Of a stretch of DNA of 64,000 nt, positions 51,655 through 62,100 are shown in pieces. Every line of letters starts with the position of its first letter. Position 1 is the first letter of the stretch. Made by a program: the position numbers and the translations under genes. The notes beneath the pieces were generated by a model, which saw only the letters and a list, made by a program, of their open reading frames with translations, was not told the DNA's origin and did no database searches. The stretch is from NCBI GenBank assembly GCA_021299635.1, contig JAJTFA010000002.1, forward strand, positions 124,001 to 188,000. The letters are read 5' to 3'. This stretch comes from Sphingobacteriales bacterium. Lineage in GTDB: Bacteria > Bacteroidota > Bacteroidia > UKL13-3.

Positions 51655-53086
51655 GCTCCTACGAAAATATATTTCTGTTACCACATTTCTGCTATGTGCA
51701 TTCATGAATCAGGCATTATATGCGCAGCAAATATGGACACTGCAGCAATGCATTGATCAGGCACTGCAAAACAATATAGCCATTAAGCAAAGAATGTATA
51801 ACCTAAAAAGCAGCGAAGCAGATTTGCTTCAGAGTAAAATAAATATACTGCCCTCAATCAATGGGCAGCTAACCAATAACTTTAATACAGGTTTTTCCAT
51901 CAATCCTGTTACCAATCAAACTTTATCTGACGCTACATTTAGAAGCAATAATTTTATACTATCGGGCTCCATGACGCTCTTCAGTGGTTTTCAAAACACC
52001 AATGCCATCAGACAACAGCAGGTAACTGTTAAAGCAGCAGAGGAAGATGTGCAGGCAACAAAAAACAATATAGTACTGGCAGTTGCCAATGCATTTATGG
52101 CTGTGTTGATGAATGAAGAGGTACTTAAAGCAAGAGAATTGCAAATGGCTTCAACCAAAGAGCAATTGCAGAGGCAGCAAAAATTATTTGAGCTGGGAGG
52201 CTCTAATAAAGTACGCTTGCTTCAAATAAAAGCGCAATTGGCCAACGAGGAGTTACAACTGGTAACCGCACAAAACCAATTGCAGCAGTCATACTTAACA
52301 CTATGGCAAGCCATGAATATTAATCCGGACAGCAGCAATAAAATTGTGTGGCAACAAAACATGGATAATAAAGTTGAGGATGAGATACGTAATGCCAATC
52401 AGATTTATGAAGTGTTTAAGCAAAACAGCCCTGAGCTAAAAGCTGCCCATTACCGCACACGTGCAGCAGAAATAAATCAGTTTATTGCACAGGGAGGACG
52501 TAGTTTTAGAATTAATATGAATGGTGGCCTCAATTCATTTTACACCACCCAAAGCTTGCGTGGCAAAGGCGATCCTGTTTTATCCTCATCCATTATTGGT
52601 GTTGATGGCTCAGGAAATTTGATTTATTCAATTCCTTTTCCTCGATATACCGAAACAGAGATTACGCCATTTAATACTCAATTTGACCGTAATTTGGGAA
52701 AGAGTCTTGGCTTTAATGTGAGTATACCCATATTAAACGGATGGCAAACAAATAATGCCATACAAAAAGCGCGTATCAACCAGGAAATTACCAAGCTTTC
52801 CGAAAAACAAACCCAGTTGGATGTGTATCGTAATATCAATCAGGCATACCTTGATTTCAAAGCAGCGCAAAAGCAGTATGAGGCAAGCAAGCTGAGTTAT
52901 GACGCAAATAAGGAAGCATATGATTTGGCCAACAGCCAGTTTACGCTGGGCGCCATCAATGCCAACGATTATATTGCTTCTAAAAATCAGTTTCTTTCAG
53001 CAGAAACGTCACTACTCCAGGCAAAATATCAACTGATGTTTCGCAGAAAAGTGCTCGATTTTTATTTAGGTAAACCATTAAACTGA
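51653..53086 (+). CDS. TolC family outer-membrane efflux protein
   Basis: This 477-residue protein starts at 51653 with a clear signal peptide (MLLRKYISVTTFLLCAFMNQ, then ALYAQ). The open frame upstream is antisense to the deacetylase. Two OEP repeats are seen: LQQCIDQALQNNIAIKQRMY through the first coiled-coil with KEQLQRQQKLFELGGSNKVR, and the second with YDLANSQFTLGAINANDYIA and the SLLQAKYQLMFRRKVLDFY end. It forms the trans-periplasm channel for the adaptor encoded next. A possible -7 element (TACATTTG, 53094-53101) precedes the adaptor gene. Confidence 0.9.
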   Translation: MLLRKYISVTTFLLCAFMNQALYAQQIWTLQQCIDQALQNNIAIKQRMYNLKSSEADLLQSKINILPSINGQLTNNFNTGFSINPVTNQTLSDATFRSNNFILSGSMTLFSGFQNTNAIRQQQVTVKAAEEDVQATKNNIVLAVANAFMAVLMNEEVLKARELQMASTKEQLQRQQKLFELGGSNKVRLLQIKAQLANEELQLVTAQNQLQQSYLTLWQAMNINPDSSNKIVWQQNMDNKVEDEIRNANQIYEVFKQNSPELKAAHYRTRAAEINQFIAQGGRSFRINMNGGLNSFYTTQSLRGKGDPVLSSSIIGVDGSGNLIYSIPFPRYTETEITPFNTQFDRNLGKSLGFNVSIPILNGWQTNNAIQKARINQEITKLSEKQTQLDVYRNINQAYLDFKAAQKQYEASKLSYDANKEAYDLANSQFTLGAINANDYIASKNQFLSAETSLLQAKYQLMFRRKVLDFYLGKPLN

Positions 53087-53114
53087 TATTTCTTACATTT
53101 GAATACTACGAACT

Positions 53115-54491
53115 ATGTCTAAGAAAAGCAATAAACTGATTTGGTATCTCATTGGCGCAATTGTGTTGCTAATTGTACTTATTGTAATAGGTAAAAGTGT
53201 AGGATGGTTAGGTAAGGACGAGGGAGTAAAAGTGAGCGCAGACAAAGTGAGCCTTAAAACCATTATAGAAACTGTTTCGGCCAATGGGAAAGTGCAGCCT
53301 GAGGTAGAAGTAAAAATCAGCTCAGACGTATCTGGTGAGGTGCGCGAGTTAAATGTTAGGGAGGGCGACTCTGTGCAGGCAGGTCAATTGCTTGCCATTA
53401 TTGATCCTGAATTGTATCAGTCTGCGCTTGATCGTGCAGAGGCATCATTAAATAACTCAAGAGCAAATTTGGCAAACGCAAAAGCACGTTTGGTGCAGGC
53501 CGAGGCCAGGTTTAATGAAATTGAATTGCAGCATCAGCGCAATATTAAACTCCATGAGCAAAAGCTGATTTCCGATCAGGAATTTGAAAACTCACGCTCT
53601 AACTACAACACCAACAAAGCGGAGGTTGAAGCTTCCAAACAAACAGTACTTGCCTCTCAGTATGGAGTGCAAAGCATGGAAGCCACCTTAAAAGAAGCTA
53701 GAAAAAATTTAACACGTACCGAGATATTTTCACCGGTAAATGGTATTGTATCCAAGCTGAATATTGAAAAGGGAGAGCGCGTAGTTGGAACCTCTCAGAT
53801 GGCAGGAACAGAAATGATGCGCATTGCCAATTTAAATGATATGGAGGTAAGTGTGGATGTGAACGAAAACGATATTGTGAAAGTTAGTTTAAACGATACA
53901 ACCTTGATTGAAGTAGATGCATACAACAACCGCAAGTTTAAAGGCATTGTTACAGAGGTTGCCAACTCTGCTTCTACAACAGCACAAACCACATCCGACC
54001 AGGTAACAAATTTTGTAGTAAAGATTCGCATTCTTCGCAGTTCATATGAAGATTTGCTTTTAAGGGCAGGAAAAAAGCGTGCCGTTTTCAGGCCGGGCAT
54101 GTCGGCATCAGTGGATATACAAACGGCAATCACTTCAAACGTAACTTCGGTGCCAATTGAGGCAGTAACCATCAGAAGTAAATCAGAGTTAGACACTACG
54201 GCACACACAAGCAAGAAACCTCAAACAAAGAATGGCGAAGCAGTATCGAAAAAAGATGAAGCAGAAGTTGTTTTTATATTAAAGGATAACAAGGTTTCCT
54301 TACGACAAGTAAAAACCGGCATACAGGATGATAAATACATTCAAATAACAGAAGGTGTAAGTGCGGATGAGGAAATTGTAACCGGACCATACAGTGCCAT
54401 ATCACGCACCTTAAAAAATGGTGATGAAGTAACCAAGGTAAGAAAAGAGGAGTTGTTTGAAATAAGCAAATCCGGTGGATCCAATGAATAA
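53115..54491 (+). CDS. HlyD/MacA-type membrane fusion protein
   Basis: This 458-residue periplasmic adaptor has an N-terminal transmembrane anchor (LIWYLIGAIVLLIVLIVIG). The barrel-sandwich/lipoyl half is VKISSDVSGEVRELNVREGD, the coiled-coil covers about residues 100-205, and a second lipoyl half (TEIFSPVNGIVSKLNIEKGE) and a beta-barrel (MRIANLNDMEVSVDVNENDI) follow. The C-terminal region contains IEAVTIRSKSE. It resembles MacA-type adaptors for ABC transporters. The expected inner-membrane transporter is not adjacent; gpsA follows after 5 bases. Confidence 0.9.
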   Translation: MSKKSNKLIWYLIGAIVLLIVLIVIGKSVGWLGKDEGVKVSADKVSLKTIIETVSANGKVQPEVEVKISSDVSGEVRELNVREGDSVQAGQLLAIIDPELYQSALDRAEASLNNSRANLANAKARLVQAEARFNEIELQHQRNIKLHEQKLISDQEFENSRSNYNTNKAEVEASKQTVLASQYGVQSMEATLKEARKNLTRTEIFSPVNGIVSKLNIEKGERVVGTSQMAGTEMMRIANLNDMEVSVDVNENDIVKVSLNDTTLIEVDAYNNRKFKGIVTEVANSASTTAQTTSDQVTNFVVKIRILRSSYEDLLLRAGKKRAVFRPGMSASVDIQTAITSNVTSVPIEAVTIRSKSELDTTAHTSKKPQTKNGEAVSKKDEAEVVFILKDNKVSLRQVKTGIQDDKYIQITEGVSADEEIVTGPYSAISRTLKNGDEVTKVRKEELFEISKSGGSNE

Positions 54492-54496
54492 ATTCA

Positions 54497-55525
54497 ATGA
54501 TTAACGACAGGCCTAAACGTATTGCTGTAATTGGTGGTGGAAGCTGGGGAACGGCTATTACCAAAATTCTGAGTGAAAACAAAAAAGCAGCCGGGAGCAA
54601 CATAGAAGCTTTGCAGTGGTGGATAAGAAACGAAGAAACAGCAGCCTATATTCGTGCAAACAGGCACAATCCAAAGTACATAAGTTCTGTTGAAATTCAT
54701 CCGGAGATTGTGAGTGTTTCCAGTAATTTACAGGAAATAATCAACACCTCTGATTTAATTGTGATGGCTGTGCCCAGCGCATTTTTAAAAGAAGCTTTAG
54801 ATAGTATCAATGCTAAAACAATAAAGAATAAATTCATTGTATCGGCAATAAAAGGGTTGCTACCACATAGCCGGCAGATTGTGGCAGATTTTCTGATGAC
54901 CGAATATGGTTTGCCTCATGAGCAACTGATCGTTATTTCGGGTCCGTGCCATGCAGAAGAAGTAGCCTCAGAGAAGTTATCCTACCTTACCATTGCCGGA
55001 TTAAATGAGTCAGTTACCGCACACTTTGCGTCCCTGCTTGCTTGTCGCTATATACGCACCATTATTTCTAAGGATATTACGGGCACCGAATATGGTGCAG
55101 TACTTAAAAATATTTATGCAGTGGCAAGTGGTATTTGTCATGGTCTTGGTTTTGGAGATAATTTTCAGGCAGTGCTTATCTCTAACGCCATCCGAGAGAT
55201 GGAACGTTTTTTATATGCAATGCATGCACACCCGCGTGAAATTAATCACTCTGCATACTTGGGAGATTTATTGGTAACGGCATACTCGCAGCACTCGCGC
55301 AACCGCACATTTGGTAATATGCTGGGCAAGGGATACTCGGTTAAATCTGCCCAACTGGAAATGAATATGATTGCCGAAGGGTATTATGCAACCAAAAGTA
55401 TGCATGAATTGAACAACAGTAAACTCAAAGTAGATATGCCAATTATGGAAGCTGTATATGGTATTATTTATGAAAATAAATCAGCACAGCAGGAAATTAA
55501 CAGGCTTTGCGAAAAGCTTATTTAG
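54497..55525 (+). CDS. gpsA: NAD(P)H-dependent glycerol-3-phosphate dehydrogenase
   Basis: This 342-residue enzyme reduces dihydroxyacetone phosphate to sn-glycerol-3-phosphate for phospholipid synthesis. Nucleotide-binding site: KRIAVIGGGSWGTAITKIL. Substrate and catalytic region: VSAIKGLLPHSRQIVADFL, ISGPCHAEEVASEKLSYLTI and GAVLKNIYAVASGICHGLGF with GDNFQAVLISNAIREM. The C-terminal helical domain is complete. It is co-directional with the adaptor gene at 5 bases distance, although functionally unrelated. Confidence 0.95.
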   Translation: MINDRPKRIAVIGGGSWGTAITKILSENKKAAGSNIEALQWWIRNEETAAYIRANRHNPKYISSVEIHPEIVSVSSNLQEIINTSDLIVMAVPSAFLKEALDSINAKTIKNKFIVSAIKGLLPHSRQIVADFLMTEYGLPHEQLIVISGPCHAEEVASEKLSYLTIAGLNESVTAHFASLLACRYIRTIISKDITGTEYGAVLKNIYAVASGICHGLGFGDNFQAVLISNAIREMERFLYAMHAHPREINHSAYLGDLLVTAYSQHSRNRTFGNMLGKGYSVKSAQLEMNMIAEGYYATKSMHELNNSKLKVDMPIMEAVYGIIYENKSAQQEINRLCEKLI

Positions 55526-55561
55526 TAAATTTCATTAGCGCCTACCAAATATCAGATTCAA

Positions 55562-58285
55562 ATGCACCGGATTAAAATTACCGCCATATTTTTTCTGTTA
55601 TTGTTTATTTGGCAAGCAAATAAGGCTTGGTCTCAGCCTATACAATTTACATTAGGAACAGGAACTTCCTATAATTCTACAACAGGATACCCTGCTCCAT
55701 ATGGCAACTTCTACTGGGGTGCCAGACATCAGTTTCTGATTCGCGCAAGTGAGTTGCAGGCGTTGGGAGCAACGGGACAACGAATCATTACTGCACTTGG
55801 GTTTAATGTTTTTGCCCCTATTAGCGGAGCGCTTGTTGATTTTCAGATTAAATTAAAGCAAACAACACTTACTGCATTTCCAACAAGTGGTTTTGTATTT
55901 GAAACAGGAAGCACTGCTGTTTTTGGTCCAACAGCTATCCCCACAACAGCAGGTTGGAATATGCACAACTTTCAAACGCCTTTTATCTGGAATGGAACAT
56001 CCAATATTTTGGTAGAGGTTTGTTTTAATAACAATAATTATACAACCAACGCACAATCCTATTTTTCTACTACCTCTTTCGGCAGCAGCATTTACATCAG
56101 AGATGATGCCGCAGGCGTATGTTCACGCACATCGGTTACGCGCTCTACCAATAGGCCCAATATACGCCTAACTATGAGTTTGCCGCTGCCTCCGGTGGCG
56201 CGCATAACTGCACCGGACACTGTGTATGTAAACAGACCGGTAACCATCACTTCTCAAAGCGAAAATGCCATGCGTTATTACTGGAGGGTTGAACCATCAA
56301 CCGGTAATACCTTGTGTAATACTGTCGGCTGTTTTACCGATACGATATCAACCAACTTTAATACTACTTTCATTCAGCAGGGGTTATATAAAATTACATT
56401 GGTTAATCGGGGATACTTGGGCGATACGAATAGCACAGTAAAATTTATTTATGCCGATACTACAAGAAGAAAACCAAAAGCCAACTTTTTTGCCTCAACC
56501 CGATCTGCAGGCATTTTTGATCAGATCTTTTTTTATGATTCAAGCTTGTTTGGCGCATTCGGATGGGAATGGAGAATTAACCCGCCTTGTGTTACCTGCG
56601 GGCAATTCCCCAACGTGTTTACACCATCGGTAAATGTGCAGCAGCCCATACTAAACACCTTTGATCCGGGAGTATATGACATCTGCCTGATTGCATGGAA
56701 TGATAAAGGATTTGATACCATATGTAAACCCCAATACATTAATATCCTTCCTTCATTTTTTATGTGTAATGGAACCGACTCTTTTACCAAAGAAAATATT
56801 GGACTGGTAACCGATGCCGGTGGCGCTGCATCAAATTATCAAATAGGGCAGATTGGTCAGTGTAATGCAGGATTTGTAATTAACCCTGCAACATGCGCTG
56901 ATACATTGTTTCTTTATATCGATCAGTTTAGATTAAGAGATCTAGATACACTTGAAATCAGAAGTGGCACATCCAAAACAGGTCCCATCATTGCCAGATA
57001 TAGTGGAGGTAATTTGCCTGCTGCACAAAAGACACTTAAAATACCTGAAGGAAGCGCTTTCATGCGAATGAAAACCGGAACAGGCACAACTACTGCAGGG
57101 GATAGTGGCTTTGCCATCAGATGGAGCATCGCACCGGCAGCACAAATTTTTCAATCCTCAACTTCGCTATGTCCCAATGACTCAATTGTCCTAAAAACAC
57201 CTAAACGAAGCAATAGGAGTTATCAATGGGCCTATGGCACTCAACCAATGGGTATTGATACATTTGCTTTTGCACGAGATGAAGGAACTTATGTGTTAAC
57301 CATTGCACAGCCGGGATGCATAGCATCCAACCAAGCAACCCTTACATTAAAGGAGGCGCCTCAGGCCATTGCAATTGTCGATTCCAATATGCTTCAGTGT
57401 GCAGGCACCAATGCATTTACATTTATTAATCGCTCAACCATTTCTAAGGGTAATTTAATAAACACCTGGTTTATAAGCGATGGTACGCAACAAAAAACAG
57501 ATACGCTTAAGAAATCATTTACTAAGTCTGGACTATATCAGATTACACAAAGTGTGGTTTCAGACTCAGGTTGTGTTTCTACCAACGGTTATATCATCCG
57601 TGTAAAAGAAAAACCTGATGCTGCCATTATCTACAACCAAACACCTGAGATATGCAGTTACGATAGTTTGTTACTGCTTGCATCTTCTACACAGGCAATA
57701 AAGTATCAATGGTTATTGAATAGCCAAATGCTAACTACAGCAAATAGTTATTACGCCAAGGCAACAGATAGCATACGCTTGCAGGTAACCGATATGTTTG
57801 GGTGTGATAGTTTAACAGCACCTTTGGTTATTAAAGAAAGAGCATCGCCAAGCAAGCCGATAATTGTGCGCAATGGAGCATACCTCCAGGCCATTACGGG
57901 CAACAGCCGTATTACCTGGTATTTGGGCATTACACCATTGCCTGATACGGCCAAACAAATTATACCTGCGCAGGATGGTTTGTATGTAGTGGTTTCTGAT
58001 AGCAATGGTTGCTTAGCCGTATCCAATAAATTTTTTGTTACGTTTACCAGCGTGCCTGTTACCTTAAAGGAAAACCAGATTCAGGTATATCCCAATCCTT
58101 TCGTAGCAAGCATATTTGTGCACACTCAGGGAGCAACCAGGTGGGTTCTTAGCGACATAACCGGCAGAATTTGCAAAAGCGGACAAATGCAAGCAGGGTT
58201 GAATGAAATTGGAACCACTGAGCTACTTTCCGGCATGTATGTGTTGCAAATAGATAATACCTATATTCGACTGGTAAAACCATAA
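55562..58285 (+). CDS. Large secreted protein with T9SS C-terminal sorting domain
   Basis: This 907-residue protein has a signal peptide (MHRIKITAIFFLLLFIWQAN, then KAWSQ). An N-terminal beta domain (about 30-210) contains ASELQALGATGQRIITALGF, a type seen in T9SS cargo. PKD-like domains follow (ARITAPDTVYVNRPVTI). A CUB-like domain lies near 400-525 with CNAGFVINPATCADTLFLYI and DTLEIRSGTSKTGPII. More Ig/PKD units follow, and a C-terminal type A sorting domain of about 75 residues begins at VYPNPFVASIFV. It should be exported by the type IX system and attached to the surface. The ligand is unknown. Confidence 0.88.
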   Translation: MHRIKITAIFFLLLFIWQANKAWSQPIQFTLGTGTSYNSTTGYPAPYGNFYWGARHQFLIRASELQALGATGQRIITALGFNVFAPISGALVDFQIKLKQTTLTAFPTSGFVFETGSTAVFGPTAIPTTAGWNMHNFQTPFIWNGTSNILVEVCFNNNNYTTNAQSYFSTTSFGSSIYIRDDAAGVCSRTSVTRSTNRPNIRLTMSLPLPPVARITAPDTVYVNRPVTITSQSENAMRYYWRVEPSTGNTLCNTVGCFTDTISTNFNTTFIQQGLYKITLVNRGYLGDTNSTVKFIYADTTRRKPKANFFASTRSAGIFDQIFFYDSSLFGAFGWEWRINPPCVTCGQFPNVFTPSVNVQQPILNTFDPGVYDICLIAWNDKGFDTICKPQYINILPSFFMCNGTDSFTKENIGLVTDAGGAASNYQIGQIGQCNAGFVINPATCADTLFLYIDQFRLRDLDTLEIRSGTSKTGPIIARYSGGNLPAAQKTLKIPEGSAFMRMKTGTGTTTAGDSGFAIRWSIAPAAQIFQSSTSLCPNDSIVLKTPKRSNRSYQWAYGTQPMGIDTFAFARDEGTYVLTIAQPGCIASNQATLTLKEAPQAIAIVDSNMLQCAGTNAFTFINRSTISKGNLINTWFISDGTQQKTDTLKKSFTKSGLYQITQSVVSDSGCVSTNGYIIRVKEKPDAAIIYNQTPEICSYDSLLLLASSTQAIKYQWLLNSQMLTTANSYYAKATDSIRLQVTDMFGCDSLTAPLVIKERASPSKPIIVRNGAYLQAITGNSRITWYLGITPLPDTAKQIIPAQDGLYVVVSDSNGCLAVSNKFFVTFTSVPVTLKENQIQVYPNPFVASIFVHTQGATRWVLSDITGRICKSGQMQAGLNEIGTTELLSGMYVLQIDNTYIRLVKP

Positions 58286-58288
58286 TAC

Positions 58289-58627
58289 ATGAATGCTGTA
58301 GAAGAATTTAATGCGTATCGTTCAAAAATGAATGAACGATTAATGGTTGCAGATAACCTGGTATTAAAAAGACTATTTAATTTAGACACCAATACTTATG
58401 AGGATGGCGCATTGCCGGCTGTTACCAAAGAAATGCTGGGGTTGGTAGCCTCTATGGTATTGCGTTGTGATGATTGTATAAAATACCATTTGGGTAAATG
58501 CTATGAGTTGGGAGTAAACACACCGCAGATGTATGAAATTTTTGCTGTAGCCAATATTGTTGGTGGCACCATTGTTATTCCGCATACCCGCAGGGCAGCA
58601 GAATATTGGGATGTGCTGACCAGTTGA
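58289..58627 (+). CDS. Carboxymuconolactone decarboxylase / AhpD-like protein
   Basis: This 112-residue all-helical protein of the CMD family has the AhpD-type CxxC in MVLRCDDCIKYHLGKCYELG, followed by MYEIFAVANIVGGTIVIPHT. The redox cysteines suggest peroxidase-type thiol chemistry rather than true decarboxylation. It starts 3 bases after the T9SS cargo gene and ends at a promoter-like element for the metal-efflux operon. Confidence 0.88.
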   Translation: MNAVEEFNAYRSKMNERLMVADNLVLKRLFNLDTNTYEDGALPAVTKEMLGLVASMVLRCDDCIKYHLGKCYELGVNTPQMYEIFAVANIVGGTIVIPHTRRAAEYWDVLTS

Positions 58628-58635
58628 AGTGGTCT

Positions 58636-58666
58636 TTTGAATTAAAAAAATATAATTCTACTTTTG
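58636..58666 (+). promoter_or_regulatory. Promoter of the metal-efflux operon
   Basis: TTTG (58636-58639), 19 bases, TACTTTTG (58659-58666), an exact consensus. It ends 2 bases before a GTG codon (58669) and 5 before a TTG (58672). The first gene would therefore be leaderless or nearly so, with a non-ATG start. Confidence 0.65.
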
Positions 58667-58668
58667 TA

Positions 58669-59049
58669 GTGTTGAATAAACTATTTACATACCTGCTGTC
58701 TCTACATTTTTTGCTTGCCGGATTATTGCCGGAACAAAACCTGCAGGAACTAAATAAGATACCAGTATTGGTTCAGCATTATTTTCATCATACGCAGGAG
58801 GAAAACCAATCACTTTCGTTTGCCGAGTTTCTGCTCATGCACTATGGCAACTCAGAACACCGCAATCAGGAAAACCATGAAGACCTTCCCTTATTTACCC
58901 ACCATTGTGGTTGTCAGTTTTTTGTTCATCAGGAAGTTTATTTTAACGAACCTCAAGGTGTGCTGATTGCCTCAGCCATTCAACCTTATCAGCCTAAATC
59001 TTACGATGTGTTGCATGATAAAGGCATATTTCAGCCTCCGCGTGCATAA
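58669..59049 (+). CDS. Small secreted His-rich protein upstream of cusA
   Basis: This is a 126-residue protein. The frame has no ATG near its 5' end. GTG at 58669 or TTG at 58672 gives a plausible signal peptide (LNKLFTYLLSLHFLLAGLLP) and sits directly after a consensus promoter. The TTG at 58606 that extends the frame lies inside the preceding gene. The mature part is rich in His, Glu and Gln (HYFHHTQEENQS, HRNQENHEDLPLFTHHCGC), suggesting metal binding in the periplasm. It is followed by the CusA-like pump, so a metal sensing or handling role is inferred. No named family is recognised. Confidence 0.6.
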   Translation: MLNKLFTYLLSLHFLLAGLLPEQNLQELNKIPVLVQHYFHHTQEENQSLSFAEFLLMHYGNSEHRNQENHEDLPLFTHHCGCQFFVHQEVYFNEPQGVLIASAIQPYQPKSYDVLHDKGIFQPPRA

Positions 59050-59120
59050 AATCAGTTTGCACTTTTTCTGCAGATAATACAATCTGCTGTTTTATCATCA
59101 TTAATTTAAAAATTTTAATT

Positions 59121-62100
59121 ATGCTTGAGCGTATCATAGCGTTCAGCATCAAGCAGAAGTTGCTTGTAGGTGTAATGATAGTGGCCTTAATTGGCTCCGG
59201 CATTTACTCACTCACACGTTTACCTATTGATGCTGTTCCGGATATAACCAATAATCAGGTACAGGTAATTACACAAAGTCCAAACCTGGCACCCCTTGAA
59301 ATAGAACAATACATCACTGCACCGCTTGAGTTGGCTACGGCCAATATACCAGGCTTGGTTGAGACACGTTCTATCTCACGATTCGGATTGTCTGTTATTA
59401 CACTTGTGTTTAATGATGATGTGGATGTGTATTGGGCACGTGCACAGGTATCAGAGCGTTTAACAGATGCAAAGGAATTAATTCCTTCAGGAATGGGTTC
59501 TCCTTCACTCGCGCCTGTAAGTACGGGACTTAGTGAAATATTTCAATACACACTCAGTGTTGATCGCGGTTTTGAAAATAAATATAACCTCATGGATTTA
59601 CGCACGCTTCAGGATTGGAATGTGCGAAGGGAATTGCTTCGAGTGCCGGGAGTGGCTGATGTAAGTAGCTTTGGCGGCTATCTCAAACAATATGAAGTAA
59701 AAGTAAACCCGGAGTTACTCAAATCAACCGGTGTAACGCTGGATGAGTTGTTTGCTGCATTGGAAAAAAGCAGTAGCAATACCGGTGCCGCCTATCTTGA
59801 AAAAGCTGATAAGGTGTTTTTTATACGCGGTTTGGGAATGGCTGCCGGTAAAAAAGATGTAGAACAAACTGTGATACATAATGCACAGGGAGTGCCGGTG
59901 CTGGTGAAAGATATTGCAGTAGTCGAGGATGGCAGCAACATACGCTATGGTGCCATGAGCATGGATGGTAAAGGAGAAGTGGTGGGCGGCATTTTACTCA
60001 TGCTTAAAGGAGAAAATTCTTCACAAGTAATCAGAAGGGTAAAGGATAAAATAGCAGACATTCAAAATTCATTACCGAAGGGAGTGCGCATAGAGCCTTT
60101 TCTTGATAGAGAAGTTCTGGTAACGCGCGCCATTAACACGGTTTCTAAAAACTTAATTGAAGGCGGACTCATTGTAATATTTGTTCTTGTTTTGCTTCTG
60201 GGCAATTTTAGAGCAGGTCTAATTGTGGCATCTGTTATTCCGCTCTCAATGCTTTTTGCATTGTGTATGATGGTATTATTTGGCGTAAGCGGTAATTTGA
60301 TGAGCTTAGGTGCTATTGATTTTGGATTAATTGTTGATGGTGCCGTTATTATTGTTGAGATTGTGGTACGCAAGCTCTCTGAAAAAGTAAAGGAAACAAA
60401 AGCAAGCCTCACTACCGAGCAATTTGAACAAACTGTTTTTACTGGTGCCAAGGAAATTATGAGCAGCGCCTCTTTTGGGCAGTTTATTATTCTTATTGTT
60501 TACATACCTATTTTGGTGCTTGCAGGCATTGAAGGAAAAATGTTTAGGCCAATGGCTCTCACTGTTATTTTTGCCATGGCTGGTGCTTTCATCTTATGTT
60601 TAACTTATGTACCTATGATGAGCGCATGGGTGCTCAGCAGAAACTTGCAGGAGAAAGAAACCTTTGCAGATCGAATTATTCATCGCTTAAAAGCAATATA
60701 TCATCCTGCATTAAATTGGGTTTTGCAGCATACCCGAATAGTAATGATTTCTTCACTTATGCTTTTAACCGGAGCATGGTTATTGTTTTCACAGCTGGGA
60801 GGGGAGTTTATTCCTGAATTAAATGAAGGTGACTATGCCATTGAAACAAGGATGCTTCCCGGTGTTTCGCTCACACAATCTCTTGCGGTTGCAAAGCAGG
60901 TTGAAAGCATGCTTATGGACAGCTTTCCGAATGAAATAAAAAAATGTGTATCAAAAATAGGCACATCAGAAATTCCAACAGATCCAATGCCGTTGGAGGC
61001 AATGGATATTATTGTGGTATTAAAAGATAGGGATGAATGGAAGCGTGCTTCTGATAAGGAAGAATTAGATATGCTGCTGGCTAATGCTTTGAGTCAGTTT
61101 CCGGGAGTTATGTTTTCGCTACAACAGCCAATACAAATGCGGTTTAATGAATTGATGACATCTGCTAAAACCGATGTGGTAGTTAAACTGTATGGCAATG
61201 ATTTATCTACCCTTACAAAAAAGGCAGATGAAATTGCTGCAATTGCATTGCGAATTGATGGCACAGGTGATGTACAAGTGCAGAAGGTGGAGGGGTTGCC
61301 ACAAATACAGATAGAATATAATCGGTCTCAGTTAGCCAATTATGGTATAACCGTGCAGGAGGTTAATGATGCAATTCAAACTTCTTATGCGGGCAAAAAA
61401 GCAGGGGTAATTTTTGAAGATGATCGCAGGTTTGATTTGATGGTGCGTTTTGCAGAGCCTTATCGCAGCAGGATTGAAAGCCTCAACGATTTGATGATTA
61501 CAACCCAAAACGGTCAGCAAATACCTCTTAAGGAAGTAGCAACAATAGAAATCAAGAATGGTCCGGCAGAAATTGCAAGAGACAATACCAAGCGCAGAAT
61601 AAATATTGGTTTTAATGCCAGAGGAAGAGATGTGGCAGGTATTGTATATGAATTGCAAAGCAAAGTAAACGCTCAGGTAACATTACCGGCCGGTTACAGT
61701 CTGCACTATGGCGGACAGTTTGAAAATTTGGCTCATGCTACCAAAAGACTCAGCATTGTGTTGCCTATTGCGTTAATAGTTATTTTCTTTTTACTATACC
61801 TTAGTTTTCATTCACTCAAACAATGTTTACTTATTTTTTCTGCTATTCCATTGGCAGCAGTAGGCGGGGTGGTTTCGCTGTGGCTGCGTGATATGCCTTT
61901 TAGTATTTCTGCCGGTGTTGGTTTCATCGCACTTTTTGGAGTAGCAGTGCTTAATGGTATTGTTCTTATTGGCTATCTAAACCAATTGCAAATGCAGGGC
62001 TATGATGATGTGATGACTCGAATACATAAGGCGCTTGATGAGCGTTTCCGCCCGGTGATTATGACGGCCCTGGTAGCCTCACTTGGTTTCTTGCCAATGG

